From the NCBI RefSeq assembly GCF_000687995.1, contig NZ_JIAC01000001.1, positions 1,860,001 through 1,924,000 on the forward strand: DNA of 64,000 nt. The letters are read 5' to 3'. Below, piece by piece: positions 42,461-49,933 of the stretch. A model generated the notes under the pieces. It saw nothing but the letters and a program-made list of their open reading frames with translations, did not search any database and had not been told where the DNA came from. This DNA is from Selenomonas ruminantium AC2024. Its GTDB lineage: Bacteria; Bacillota; Negativicutes; Selenomonadales; Selenomonadaceae. Positions within the stretch are counted from its first letter, which is position 1; every line of letters begins with the position of its first letter. The position numbers were made by a program, and so were the translations under genes.

Positions 42461-45164
42461 TCTTGCCCACCTCCAGTTCTACGCGCGGAGTTTCCTCCGT
42501 ATATTCAGGCAGCCATTTCTTAAACTCCTCCGGCTTGAGCCAAATCCCCTCAGGGGCGCTATCCGCCTTATACACCTTTACCAAAAAGCCACGCAAAGTG
42601 TATGTTCCCATCATATCGTTATAAGGCGGCTCATTGCTGCTCAGCAGATTGACATTGCATTCTTTGAAACCACGGGTAGCCGTATTCATTGTCTCAGGGA
42701 ACCAAAAGCGTTCCATATAGACCACGCCAGGATTAATACCTTCCGTTACCCATGCAACGGCCCTGGTCTTATTACGCTTGGATTCCACCCACACCCAGTC
42801 GCCAGTCTTAACGCCGGATTTCTTGGCGGCTTCCGGATGAATCCAAATTTCCGGAGCTGGATAAATTTCTCTGAGCCAAGGTACATTACGCAAGGTCCCA
42901 TGATGGAAATAAGGCAGGCGACCATTTGTCATAACCAATGGGAATTCTTTGGCCAGTTCACTGCCGGGCAGCGGACTTTCAGCCGGTTCCATATAATAGG
43001 GCATAGGATCATAATCCTTATCCACAGGATCAAGAACCGGATAAGGAGCAAAAGGTTTGCCCGTACGTCCTAAAGTGATAAAAGCTTCGCCGTATATTTC
43101 CAGCTTCTTAGTTGGTGTACCGAATCCGTTTGGCTGGCCGGTCTTGGGATTGATTTGCTTATAGAAACCATAGCGGCGCCATTCGCTGATTGGCATAACT
43201 TCATAGGGGCCTTTCTTGCAAAGTTCCTTCCAGGTCATCCCTAGCCTGCGGGTAGTCATATAGCTCCAGAATTCATCCATACTTTCCCAATAAGGCTGTT
43301 CCGGTGCAGTTTTAGCTGGATCAAAGGAATCCTTGCATGCCTGATGCCCTAACTGGCCACAGCGTTTGGCAATCTTTGCCCAAATAACCGTTTCGTTCAT
43401 GGTTTCGTATATATGCGTTACTGCCTGTCGTGGGAATATCCAGTTCAGCGAAGGAACCACAAAATCAGATTCCAGCCATTCAGTTACCGGCAACAGCACA
43501 TCGGCAAAGGTGGAAAAGCTCGTGGGATACATATACATGTGGACGATTAAATCCAGCTTTTCCATGGCTGGCACCCAGGATTCTGCGTTAGCCATTACGG
43601 CAAACTTATTACCGGAGCGTTCAATCCATGCTTTAATTGGATATGGTTTGCCTTCCAAGATTGCCTTGCGCACATAAGGGCTATGGCAGGACCCCCAATG
43701 CAGAGCTGCTTTGAACTCCTTACTGCCCAGACGCTTCTTAAACTGTTCCGGTGGCAGAAATTTGTATAGAGCCGATACCGCCGAGCCACCGAATTTCACC
43801 GACTTAAAGTTCTGAAGCAGTGTTCCCGGTTTCTGCATATACCCCATCATCAAATCCAGAGCACAAGCTCCCATAGCCGCTTGCATAGACTGGGGATTCT
43901 GGTCCGTTGCCACGCCTAAGCTCAAACCACCGGGGCCTTCAGCATAAATCTTGATAGCTTCCTCAATTTTGCCAGCATCCAGCCAGCATACTTCTGCGGC
44001 CTTTTCTAGTGTCCATTCCTCGCAGCGCTCCTTATACATTTGGAAGCCAGTCTTACATTCCATACCATTAACTGTGTAAGTGCCAAAAAGCTCCGGTTCT
44101 AAAGCATCATTCCAAGGATAAGGAAGCGGCTGAGCTGATTGAGTCTTCTTATCCCAGACCATATACGTATCTGGGCTGCCGCCGGGAGTAACATCACTTT
44201 CCCGCAGGCACATCTTTGTCTTCGTATTAACTAGGAAAGGCAGATTCGACCATTTGAGGCAAACCTCCTCATCGTAAAGCTTATGCTCAATGATATAGCG
44301 AATCCAGGCCAGCATTAAAGCCACATCCGAGCCGGGACGTATGGGCAGCCATACATCAGCCTTGGCGGCATCATTGGTCAGGCGCGGGTCAACTACAACC
44401 GTTTTAACGCCCTTAGCCCTTAGTGCAATAACTGCCCGTCCGCCAAAGGAAGGATTGTCATTGCTGGCACATGTGCCCCACATTACCAGTGACTTCATGG
44501 GAGTATCTTCGTGGAAGTAAATCTCTAGTGCATCCGTATCTGCAATACTGGTGGTCTGCAACGGTGACTGTTCCGTCAATCCGTACATCAGACGATATGT
44601 CGAAGTACGGGGCATCCAACACTGCTGTGCGCCTGGCTCCCACCAGTTAGGCGTACCAAATACACTGGCGAAGCGACGGGCACTGCCGAATTCAGGATTC
44701 CCACCGCCTCCGGTGGTGCACACCAAACCCTCGGCACCATATTTTTCCCGTACTTCCATCAGATTTTTAGCAATGTAATCAATGGCTTCATCCCATGATA
44801 CACGCCGCCATTTGTTTTCCCCGCGTTCGCCTGCACGAATCATGGGGTATTTATTGCGATTTGGGTTATATAATGCCTGAATCGCCGCCAAGCCTTTTGC
44901 ACACATTCTCCCACAAGACATGGGGTGTATAGGATCCCCTTCAATCTTCACCACTCTGCCGTTCTTGACATGAGCTAGTACTCCACACATAGCGATGCAG
45001 GCACGGCAGACCGTATGTACGACTTTTTCTTCCCCTTTTTCCTCTGTACCAGCAGCTTCAGCAGCTTTTTCAATGCCCTTAAAGGAACCGCTGATAGTCG
45101 CCGCTAAGCCAGTAATGGCTGTAGCCTTTAGAAAGCTTCTCCTGCTCAAGGTAAAATCTTTCAT
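42453..45164 (-). CDS. Molybdopterin (bis-MGD) oxidoreductase catalytic subunit, Tat-exported
   Basis: About 903 residues from ATG 45164, six bases after AAGGAGAGACG; the longer frame to 45242 overlaps the promoter. Tat signal SRRSFLKATAITGLAATISG. The 4Fe-4S motif is CRACIAMCGVLAHVKNGRVV with the fourth cysteine in MCAKG. The cofactor domain follows (VSWDEAIDYIAKNLMEVREK), and GAQQCWMPRTS may supply a cysteine ligand to Mo/W. MWGTCASNDNPSFGGRAVIA and ADVLLPVTEWLESDFVVPS lie further on, and the C-terminal cofactor-binding cap contains MTNGRLPYFHHGTLRNVPWL. The length and these motifs fit the large branch that holds acetylene hydratase-like and catechol dehydroxylase-like enzymes better than PsrA/PhsA. 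I could not assign the substrate. Confidence 0.9.
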   Translation of the reverse strand: MKDFTLSRRSFLKATAITGLAATISGSFKGIEKAAEAAGTEEKGEEKVVHTVCRACIAMCGVLAHVKNGRVVKIEGDPIHPMSCGRMCAKGLAAIQALYNPNRNKYPMIRAGERGENKWRRVSWDEAIDYIAKNLMEVREKYGAEGLVCTTGGGGNPEFGSARRFASVFGTPNWWEPGAQQCWMPRTSTYRLMYGLTEQSPLQTTSIADTDALEIYFHEDTPMKSLVMWGTCASNDNPSFGGRAVIALRAKGVKTVVVDPRLTNDAAKADVWLPIRPGSDVALMLAWIRYIIEHKLYDEEVCLKWSNLPFLVNTKTKMCLRESDVTPGGSPDTYMVWDKKTQSAQPLPYPWNDALEPELFGTYTVNGMECKTGFQMYKERCEEWTLEKAAEVCWLDAGKIEEAIKIYAEGPGGLSLGVATDQNPQSMQAAMGACALDLMMGYMQKPGTLLQNFKSVKFGGSAVSALYKFLPPEQFKKRLGSKEFKAALHWGSCHSPYVRKAILEGKPYPIKAWIERSGNKFAVMANAESWVPAMEKLDLIVHMYMYPTSFSTFADVLLPVTEWLESDFVVPSLNWIFPRQAVTHIYETMNETVIWAKIAKRCGQLGHQACKDSFDPAKTAPEQPYWESMDEFWSYMTTRRLGMTWKELCKKGPYEVMPISEWRRYGFYKQINPKTGQPNGFGTPTKKLEIYGEAFITLGRTGKPFAPYPVLDPVDKDYDPMPYYMEPAESPLPGSELAKEFPLVMTNGRLPYFHHGTLRNVPWLREIYPAPEIWIHPEAAKKSGVKTGDWVWVESKRNKTRAVAWVTEGINPGVVYMERFWFPETMNTATRGFKECNVNLLSSNEPPYNDMMGTYTLRGFLVKVYKADSAPEGIWLKPEEFKKWLPEYTEETPRVELEVGKNA

Positions 45165-45225
45165 CCTCGTCTCTCCTTCCATAATTGGGGTAAATATTAT
45201 ACATATTTTTTCCATATAACAAATA

Positions 45226-45242
45226 TGCAAGGAGCATGCCAA
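45226..45242 (-). promoter_or_regulatory. Sigma-54 promoter of the molybdo-enzyme operon
   Basis: On the minus strand TTGGCATGCTCCTTGCA matches the consensus TGGCAC-N5-TTGC, with GG and GC exactly ten bases apart. Transcription should start near 45216, leaving a leader of about 52 bases before the ATG at 45164. Confidence 0.85.
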
Positions 45243-45290
45243 TTTTTAGACAAAAAAATAAGCCCTTTCCCATGGAAAAGACTTATTATA

Positions 45291-45341
45291 CGTTTAATTT
45301 CTAAACGCCAGTTTAATTTCTAACCGTTTATATTCTAAACT
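45291..45341. promoter_or_regulatory. Three enhancer-like repeats upstream of the sigma-54 promoter
   Basis: CGTTTAATTTCTAAACG (45291-45307), AGTTTAATTTCTAACCG (45310-45326) and CGTTTATATTCTAAACT (45325-45341) share a palindromic NGTTTA-N5-TAAACN pattern, two with minor mismatches. A weaker half lies near 45350. They are 75-125 bases upstream of the start point, the usual place for activator binding, and are the probable sites of the protein encoded at 35626-37698. Confidence 0.7.
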
Positions 45342-45408
45342 ATAATGCTCGTTTACTTTACTACGCTAGCTTTGGTCATCTCATCGGCATCCTTGAAGCC
45401 ATGTTCTT

Positions 45409-45687
45409 ATGCCAGTAAAATTATCTATTACGCTCTACATATTGCAGGCTTTGAATTCTCTTCTGTACCTGTCTTTCTGCTTCTTTATCGCCGGCATCAT
45501 AGAAGAATGTAAAAATCCAGCCTATACTTTTACGGGAAACCGTTACTATCTCAATTTCTACGTTGTCCTCCTCTGTCTATGCTGCTGCTTAATATGTGTC
45601 TTATATTCTTCTATATATTTATATTTCGATGCGACTGAATTGGTCAGCCCGGCACATTCGCAGCCTGCCAAGCTGTACCGTTGTTAG
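45409..45687 (+). CDS. Possible small membrane protein
   Basis: A 92-residue frame with two hydrophobic segments (LYLSFCFFIAGII, LNFYVVLLCLCCCLICVLYS) and many cysteines. There is no recognisable ribosome binding site before the ATG. It follows the enhancer repeats of the molybdo operon and ends before a hairpin. It may be a real membrane protein or a chance frame. Confidence 0.3.
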   Translation: MPVKLSITLYILQALNSLLYLSFCFFIAGIIEECKNPAYTFTGNRYYLNFYVVLLCLCCCLICVLYSSIYLYFDATELVSPAHSQPAKLYRC

Positions 45688-45707
45688 GCCACCTGCCCCA
45701 TACGAAA

Positions 45708-45727
45708 AGCCACCCCGCAGGGTGGCT
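45708..45727. terminator. Hairpin terminator
   Basis: AGCCACCC/GGGTGGCT, loop CGCA, followed by ATTATATTGTT on the plus strand and TTTTCG on the minus strand. Serves the convergent genes on either side. Confidence 0.7.
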
Positions 45728-45763
45728 ATTATATTGTTACGACAATTATAGATTATTCCTTGC

Positions 45764-46039
45764 TCATTTGTCAAAATTCTGCTTTTGTTCTTCATTCATA
45801 TCTGCATTCAGCGGTTTATCCGGGTGGTTTTCATTATACTTTGCTATGAGCTTCTTGTTGTACTCTTCCCGATTTTCCCTGCTCGGCAAAAGACCGGTAT
45901 GGACATACCATTTTTCCATCCACTTGTATTTTGGATAATCTGCTGGCAATACAATACTTGACATTTTAGCGATATCATCTGGTGTTCTCGTTATCGTACA
46001 GCATACCGCATCTACAAAATTGAATAGCTGCTTAACCAA
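45764..46039 (-). CDS. Small protein of unknown function
   Basis: A 91-residue protein with a TTG start at 46039, seven bases after GAGGTGG. It reads VKQLFNFVDAVCCTITRTPD at the start and is followed by KYKWMEKWYVHTGLLPSREN and a charged, proline- and asparagine-rich C-terminus. No membrane segment and no known family. It is convergent with the small membrane frame. Confidence 0.5.
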   Translation of the reverse strand: MVKQLFNFVDAVCCTITRTPDDIAKMSSIVLPADYPKYKWMEKWYVHTGLLPSRENREEYNKKLIAKYNENHPDKPLNADMNEEQKQNFDK

Positions 46040-46208
46040 TTTGCCACCTCAAATCACCTTATTCTACCCCTGGAAAACTATCTACGTACTTAATCTTGAT
46101 CTCCGCAAAGTGCTCCACAACCTATACCTTATTTTATATTTTCGTCAACAGTATCGCTATGTCCTGCCTTGAGGACAGTTTTATGCAACAGTATCCATAT
46201 ATAACAAA

Positions 46209-46240
46209 AGAAGAAACCGCTAAATTCTGCGATTTCTTCT
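46209..46240 (-). terminator. Terminator of the 38-codon gene
   Basis: AGAAGAAACCGC and GCGATTTCTTCT pair with one mismatch, loop TAAATTCT. On the minus strand it is followed by TTTTGTTAT, 12 bases after the stop at 46253. Confidence 0.65.
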
Positions 46241-46252
46241 GTATCGTTCCTC

Positions 46253-46369
46253 TTATAAGTGCGGGTGAAATACCAGTACTCCTGCCTCGTTGACTTTCCC
46301 TAGGTGTTTGAGGAAGAATCGGGCGATGGTTCCGGTTATCAGAGCGGATATCGAATATTGAAAAGTCAA
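46253..46369 (-). CDS. 38-residue basic/hydrophobic peptide
   Basis: TTG start at 46369 immediately behind GGAGGAAAA; peptide MTFQYSISALITGTIARFFL, then KHLGKVNEAGVLVFHPHL, stop at 46253. One hydrophobic segment followed by a positively charged part, and its own terminator. It looks like a complete minigene. Hydrophobic peptides of this size include type I toxins and holin-like toxins, but I see no clear family match. Confidence 0.5.
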   Translation of the reverse strand: MTFQYSISALITGTIARFFLKHLGKVNEAGVLVFHPHL

Positions 46370-46468
46370 TTTTCCTCCGTTTATATCTGATACGCTTGAA
46401 GGATTACTGGCTTAATAGTCGAACCACTATGTAGATGTATGATTCAACATTTTTAGGAGGTGCTTGAA

Positions 46469-47092
46469 TTGAAAAAACTATTGCTTAGTTGTTTCTTGTT
46501 ACTGGTCTGCCTATTTGGCATCCCGCAGGCGGTCTCTGCGCAGGAAACAGGATTCCTGACACCTGGCGAATCCACATTTCTTTATTTGGATACCCGTATT
46601 CTTAACGAGACCTATGATAATGAGCCCATTAAGTTCGTACTTCAGCAGGATGGCGTACTGCGGCTCATGAGCCGTAATGGGACCCGTGACTATCTCTCAT
46701 TCACCGGATACGATGATACCAATGCCGGTATCGGCTATAAAATCCGAAAGATTTACACGATGTTCCCCAGCATGCAGTTTTTCGAGATAATTGCTGACCG
46801 GGGCGCTCATGCAAAAAACTGCGGCTATTGGATTATCGGCAAGAGAGATGGCCAATGGGTTACTTACGTCTCCATCGATAGTCTGGCTGCCATGGGTTAT
46901 ACTCCCAGCGAATGGCATCAAATCAGCACGGCACTGAACAGCGATGCTACTGGCCGCTTCATTCTCACCAGCAGGCACGAATATATGCCACCTGGCGCTC
47001 AATATGGTTACCAGCGCAAATTTGCAGTAGACCTTCAACTCCAGCTTTTCTGGGATCAAGATGCAAAATGGTTTGGTATCCGTAGACTGTGA
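46469..47092 (+). CDS. Secreted protein of unknown function
   Basis: About 207 residues from TTG 46469, eight bases after AGGAGG (the GTG at 46460 overlaps that site). Signal peptide KKLLLSCFLLLVCLFGIPQAVSAQ, cleaved after VSA-Q-like. The mature part is beta-rich with paired tyrosines and tryptophans (FLYLDTRILNETYDN, ISTALNSDATGRFILTSRHE). Sixteen bases separate it from the next gene, also secreted. No domain recognised. Confidence 0.7.
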   Translation: MKKLLLSCFLLLVCLFGIPQAVSAQETGFLTPGESTFLYLDTRILNETYDNEPIKFVLQQDGVLRLMSRNGTRDYLSFTGYDDTNAGIGYKIRKIYTMFPSMQFFEIIADRGAHAKNCGYWIIGKRDGQWVTYVSIDSLAAMGYTPSEWHQISTALNSDATGRFILTSRHEYMPPGAQYGYQRKFAVDLQLQLFWDQDAKWFGIRRL

Positions 47093-47107
47093 TAAGGATG
47101 TGATAAT

Positions 47108-47722
47108 ATGAGTCGGTGTCTTATGAAAATTCCCTTTTTGCTTATGGCTTTCCTATTTTCAACTGCAGCATATGCATTAGCTGCTGAAATTCCTGCAAAC
47201 TATACGGTATGGGACAGGATGCCAGCCGAAGCTGCAGTTGATGCAAAACTGAAAATCCAAAACACTGTAACACTTTATATTGCACCAAACAGCGGCAAAG
47301 TGAGCGGCTCAATTTCTCCAGGCGAAATTGTCAATCGTATTTCCTGTGTGGTCTATACGCACCCAAATCGCCATGCAGTCAAAGTACTGAAAGCCACCAA
47401 GGCCTATAAGTATCAACACTCTTCCAATCCACAATTCATTACACTATATCCAGGTACAATCATTCATCTGCTCCAGTATACTGGCGAGGGAACATACCTG
47501 GGCTTATGGAACGGACAGCTACTCTGGTGGCTGGAGGGGTACAACATTTCAGGATTCACCAATGCTAAACCGAATGCTCCATGGGGCGCTTATATTGGAG
47601 AGGCAACCACTGCTGATTTAGGCATTGATTTCTGGATGTGCCTTAGAAAAGCCGATGGCACCGTTGGCTGGGCTCATCCTAAGGATTATCCCAAAGGAAC
47701 ATTTAATTCATATTGGAAATAA
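47108..47722 (+). CDS. Secreted SH3-like protein of unknown function
   Basis: A 204-residue protein with a signal peptide (KIPFLLMAFLFSTAAYALAA). Blocks such as TVTLYIAPNSGKVSGSISPG and GTVGWAHPKDYP resemble bacterial SH3 folds that bind cell-wall material, and YLGLWNGQLLWWLEGYN is aromatic-rich. Paired with the preceding secreted gene, probably in one operon ending at the hairpin at 47727. Function unknown. Confidence 0.65.
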   Translation: MSRCLMKIPFLLMAFLFSTAAYALAAEIPANYTVWDRMPAEAAVDAKLKIQNTVTLYIAPNSGKVSGSISPGEIVNRISCVVYTHPNRHAVKVLKATKAYKYQHSSNPQFITLYPGTIIHLLQYTGEGTYLGLWNGQLLWWLEGYNISGFTNAKPNAPWGAYIGEATTADLGIDFWMCLRKADGTVGWAHPKDYPKGTFNSYWK

Positions 47723-47726
47723 CTGA

Positions 47727-47761
47727 GAAGAAGGGCTTAGCCGTAAACTAAGCCCTTCTTC
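47727..47761. terminator. Terminator of the secreted-protein pair
   Basis: Perfect 14-base stem GAAGAAGGGCTTAG/CTAAGCCCTTCTTC with loop CCGTAAA, followed by TCGTTTTTATATT. Confidence 0.85.
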
Positions 47762-47781
47762 TCGTTTTTATATTCTCCTCG

Positions 47782-48501
47782 CTATATCGATGACTGATAT
47801 ACTTCCCCACTTAATAAATCAGCGCAGGATACGCGGCCATTCCCCATGAAACTCCCCGTGTCCATTAAAACCAGCCTGCCATCTTGTAACCATTGCGGAT
47901 TTGCCTGATAGCCTAAGGCCTGCACAGGAGTATGCCCCAGAACAATAATCTGTTTTCCCTGGTGAAGTTGTGGATGCATTGCCAGGCTTCTGTTCCATAA
48001 TAATGTTTTTGTTTTTTGCTCGGCTAGAGGAACATCCGGCTCACAATCAGCATGCATAAACCAATATATCCTGCCATTAACCTTGACTTCTGTATATAAT
48101 GGCAGTTGCTCTATCAGTTTCAGCCAACTGTCAATGAGTCTATCCTTCCGGTCTGCCTTTTCTATTTCGGATAAGGTTATACTGCCTCCGTTGTTGAGCC
48201 ACAATGCTTTAGGCGAACCAAATAGAAACGACAACAGATTATCCGGCTCATCTTTAGCTTTCATAGCCGTATAAAACATCTGCTCATGATTGCCGCGCAG
48301 GAATACTATATGCTTTTGGCCTAAGTGTTCCATTACCCACTCCATCACTGGCACCGGTTGCTCACCGCGGTCAAGATAGTCTCCCAGGAAAATCAACAAG
48401 TCCTTATCAGGATTGAAAGCCGCCTTTTGATAAGCCATCATAAACCGATCCCATTTACCATGAATATCACCAAAGACCAATAATCTTTCTATTCTGTCCA
48501 T
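47782..48501 (-). CDS. Metallophosphoesterase (PrpE/PP1-like)
   Basis: About 239 residues from ATG 48501 (GGGAGTTACT upstream). The metal-binding motifs are GDIHGKWDRF, LGDYLDRGEQ, LRGNHEQMF and LGHTPVQAL. This is the calcineurin-like family of bacterial Ser/Thr phosphatases and diadenosine tetraphosphatases (the sequence order GDIHG-GDYLDRG-RGNHE). The physiological substrate is unclear. Confidence 0.88.
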   Translation of the reverse strand: MDRIERLLVFGDIHGKWDRFMMAYQKAAFNPDKDLLIFLGDYLDRGEQPVPVMEWVMEHLGQKHIVFLRGNHEQMFYTAMKAKDEPDNLLSFLFGSPKALWLNNGGSITLSEIEKADRKDRLIDSWLKLIEQLPLYTEVKVNGRIYWFMHADCEPDVPLAEQKTKTLLWNRSLAMHPQLHQGKQIIVLGHTPVQALGYQANPQWLQDGRLVLMDTGSFMGNGRVSCADLLSGEVYQSSI

Positions 48502-48665
48502 AGTAACTCCCAATGCCCCTTTTATCTACGGAGTTGGTAGCACCTACATAACCTACCACATATCCGATTGATAGATAATACAGTTCAAGGATAAAGTCAA
48601 CTCTTTCATGATATTCCATCGCATTTTATCTCAAATCTGTATCATTTTTCCTTTGAAACAACACA

Positions 48666-48890
48666 CTAGCTCTTCCTGGCATTTTCCTTCTCTGTGGTCA
48701 CAACAACCACCGTATCGTCATCATCTATTTCCGCTCCACATCGAGGGCAGCATCCATATTCTGTACCGTCGGCCAGTTTTCGTTTTCCCTGGCATTTCGT
48801 GCAAAAATCAGTCTTGCACCTCTTACAGTGTAAAATTTCACCAAAGTCTCTTCTCCCGCATCGGGGACAGCCATCGTAATACTTAGCCAT
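48666..48890 (-). CDS. Small zinc-ribbon protein
   Basis: About 74 residues from ATG 48890 (GAGGTGAGC upstream); an upstream ATG would give 95. It is dense in CxxC knuckles (CPRCGRRDFG, CKRCKTDFCTKC, CCPRCGAEID), three or four possible zinc sites. The C-terminus (DDDDTVVVVTTEKENARKS) is acidic then polar. Likely nucleic-acid or protein binding. No named family. Confidence 0.65.
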   Translation of the reverse strand: MAKYYDGCPRCGRRDFGEILHCKRCKTDFCTKCQGKRKLADGTEYGCCPRCGAEIDDDDTVVVVTTEKENARKS

Positions 48891-49023
48891 AGTAATGCTC
48901 ACCTCTTTATACAATCTGTGTCCATCACGACCTAAGGACACATTATTTGCCATCTTCGCTTCTTTTCTACAAATCTGCCGGATATTCCTTCTCCACACAA
49001 AGCATTACAAACCATTACACTGC

Positions 49024-49240
49024 GGCAGGTATCCTGCCACAAAAAATATAACAAACATTAGCAGGTGGCGGCAGCCATCCTGACTTAATCTATTACAGAT
49101 TTTGTTTTTGTCTGCCGCATTATACGGGCGTCAAAAACAAAAAATCCGGCGGGCAGGCGGCAAAAGGAGGGGTGATAAGCCTGCAAGAACATCCACTGTT
49201 TATCTATGAGGAGGATTCTGCTGGTTCATATCGAAATGAA
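49024..49240. other. Gene-poor stretch with GCGGCAGG repeats
   Basis: Between the zinc-ribbon gene and the cupin gene. GGCAGG-TAT-CCTGCC (49024-49038) forms a small hairpin. TTTTGTTTTTG near 49098 is nearly complementary to CAAAAACAAAAAATC near 49131. A 27-codon frame (GTG 49171 to TAA 49254, MISLQEHPLFIYEEDSAGSY) sits behind AAAGGAGG but with almost no spacing, so I do not call it a gene. Confidence 0.3.
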
Positions 49241-49284
49241 TTACCAGTGTTGTAAATCAGGTTTTATCGAAAGGGTGGTTTTGC

Positions 49285-49776
49285 ATGAAAAAACGTTTGG
49301 CAATCCTATGTGCATTGGGCTGTATGGCATTTGGAACGGTTGCTTTTGCTGCGGACAGCAAGGCAGCCGCACCGGATGAGCAATGCTACACACCGGATAA
49401 GCTGATTACGCTGGACAAGCAGGATGTCGCAAAAGGAAAAGGCACTTTATATGGAAAATTCTCCTTTACTCGCGATATGCCACCTGCAGAGTCTGCCATG
49501 AAAGAAATCGGCTGGATGACCTTAAGGAAAGGCGCATCCATCGGCCTGCATAAACATGCTTTCAACGAAGATGCTTATATCATCATTTCCGGCGAGGGTA
49601 TCTTTACGGATGGCACTGGCAAAGAAACGGTTGTACGGGCTGGCTCCATCACCATTGCCCGCCCCGGTCAGTCTCACGCGCTCAGAAATGAAAAGGACGA
49701 GCCCTTAGTCTTCCTGGATATTATCGCGCAGAACGATACCTATAAGGCAAATCATCCTGAGACCAACAAGAAATAA
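49285..49776 (+). CDS. Secreted cupin protein
   Basis: A 163-residue protein with a signal peptide (AILCALGCMAFGTVAFAADS). The cupin core is GASIGLHKHAFNEDAYIIIS (H-x-H and the later glutamate), then GSITIARPGQSHALRN with the last histidine. Three His and a Glu can bind a metal. Small secreted cupins are often dioxygenases, isomerases or sensors; which one is not decided here. A single-gene unit with its own promoter region. Confidence 0.8.
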   Translation: MKKRLAILCALGCMAFGTVAFAADSKAAAPDEQCYTPDKLITLDKQDVAKGKGTLYGKFSFTRDMPPAESAMKEIGWMTLRKGASIGLHKHAFNEDAYIIISGEGIFTDGTGKETVVRAGSITIARPGQSHALRNEKDEPLVFLDIIAQNDTYKANHPETNKK

Positions 49777-49802
49777 GTCGGATATTGGCAACCACGACTA
49801 AG

Positions 49803-49844
49803 TATAAAAAATGAGACTGGTGCATTGCATCAGCCTCATTTTTA
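49803..49844. terminator. Terminator after the cupin gene
   Basis: AAAATGAGACTGGTGCA pairs with TGCATCAGCCTCATTTTT with a few mismatches, followed by TATAT. It is close to the end of the minus-strand small frame at 49850 as well. Confidence 0.6.
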
Positions 49845-49849
49845 TATCC

Positions 49850-49933
49850 TTAGTTTTTAATTTTTGCTAGAACCTCTTCGGCGCTGATATTGTTTGCCAG
49901 CATGTAATCGGTGAGATCTTTATAATCCCCCAT
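49850..49933 (-). CDS. 27-residue helical peptide overlapping the MFS gene end
   Basis: ATG 49933 lies inside the last codons of the MFS gene in another frame and reads MGDYKDLTDYMLANNISAEE, then VLAKIKN, stop at 49850. It is amphipathic and helical. The ribosome binding site is weak (AAGAAAG), but overlap with the MFS stop would allow coupling. Could be a chance frame. Confidence 0.35.
   Translation of the reverse strand: MGDYKDLTDYMLANNISAEEVLAKIKN

Noticed and set aside
46096-46293. 65-codon plus-strand frame
   Set aside because: Lies opposite to the 38-codon gene and its terminator and has no start site.
49171-49254. 27-codon frame with AAAGGAGG before GTG
   Set aside because: Spacing between AGGAGG and GTG is only one or two bases; not enough evidence to call it a gene.
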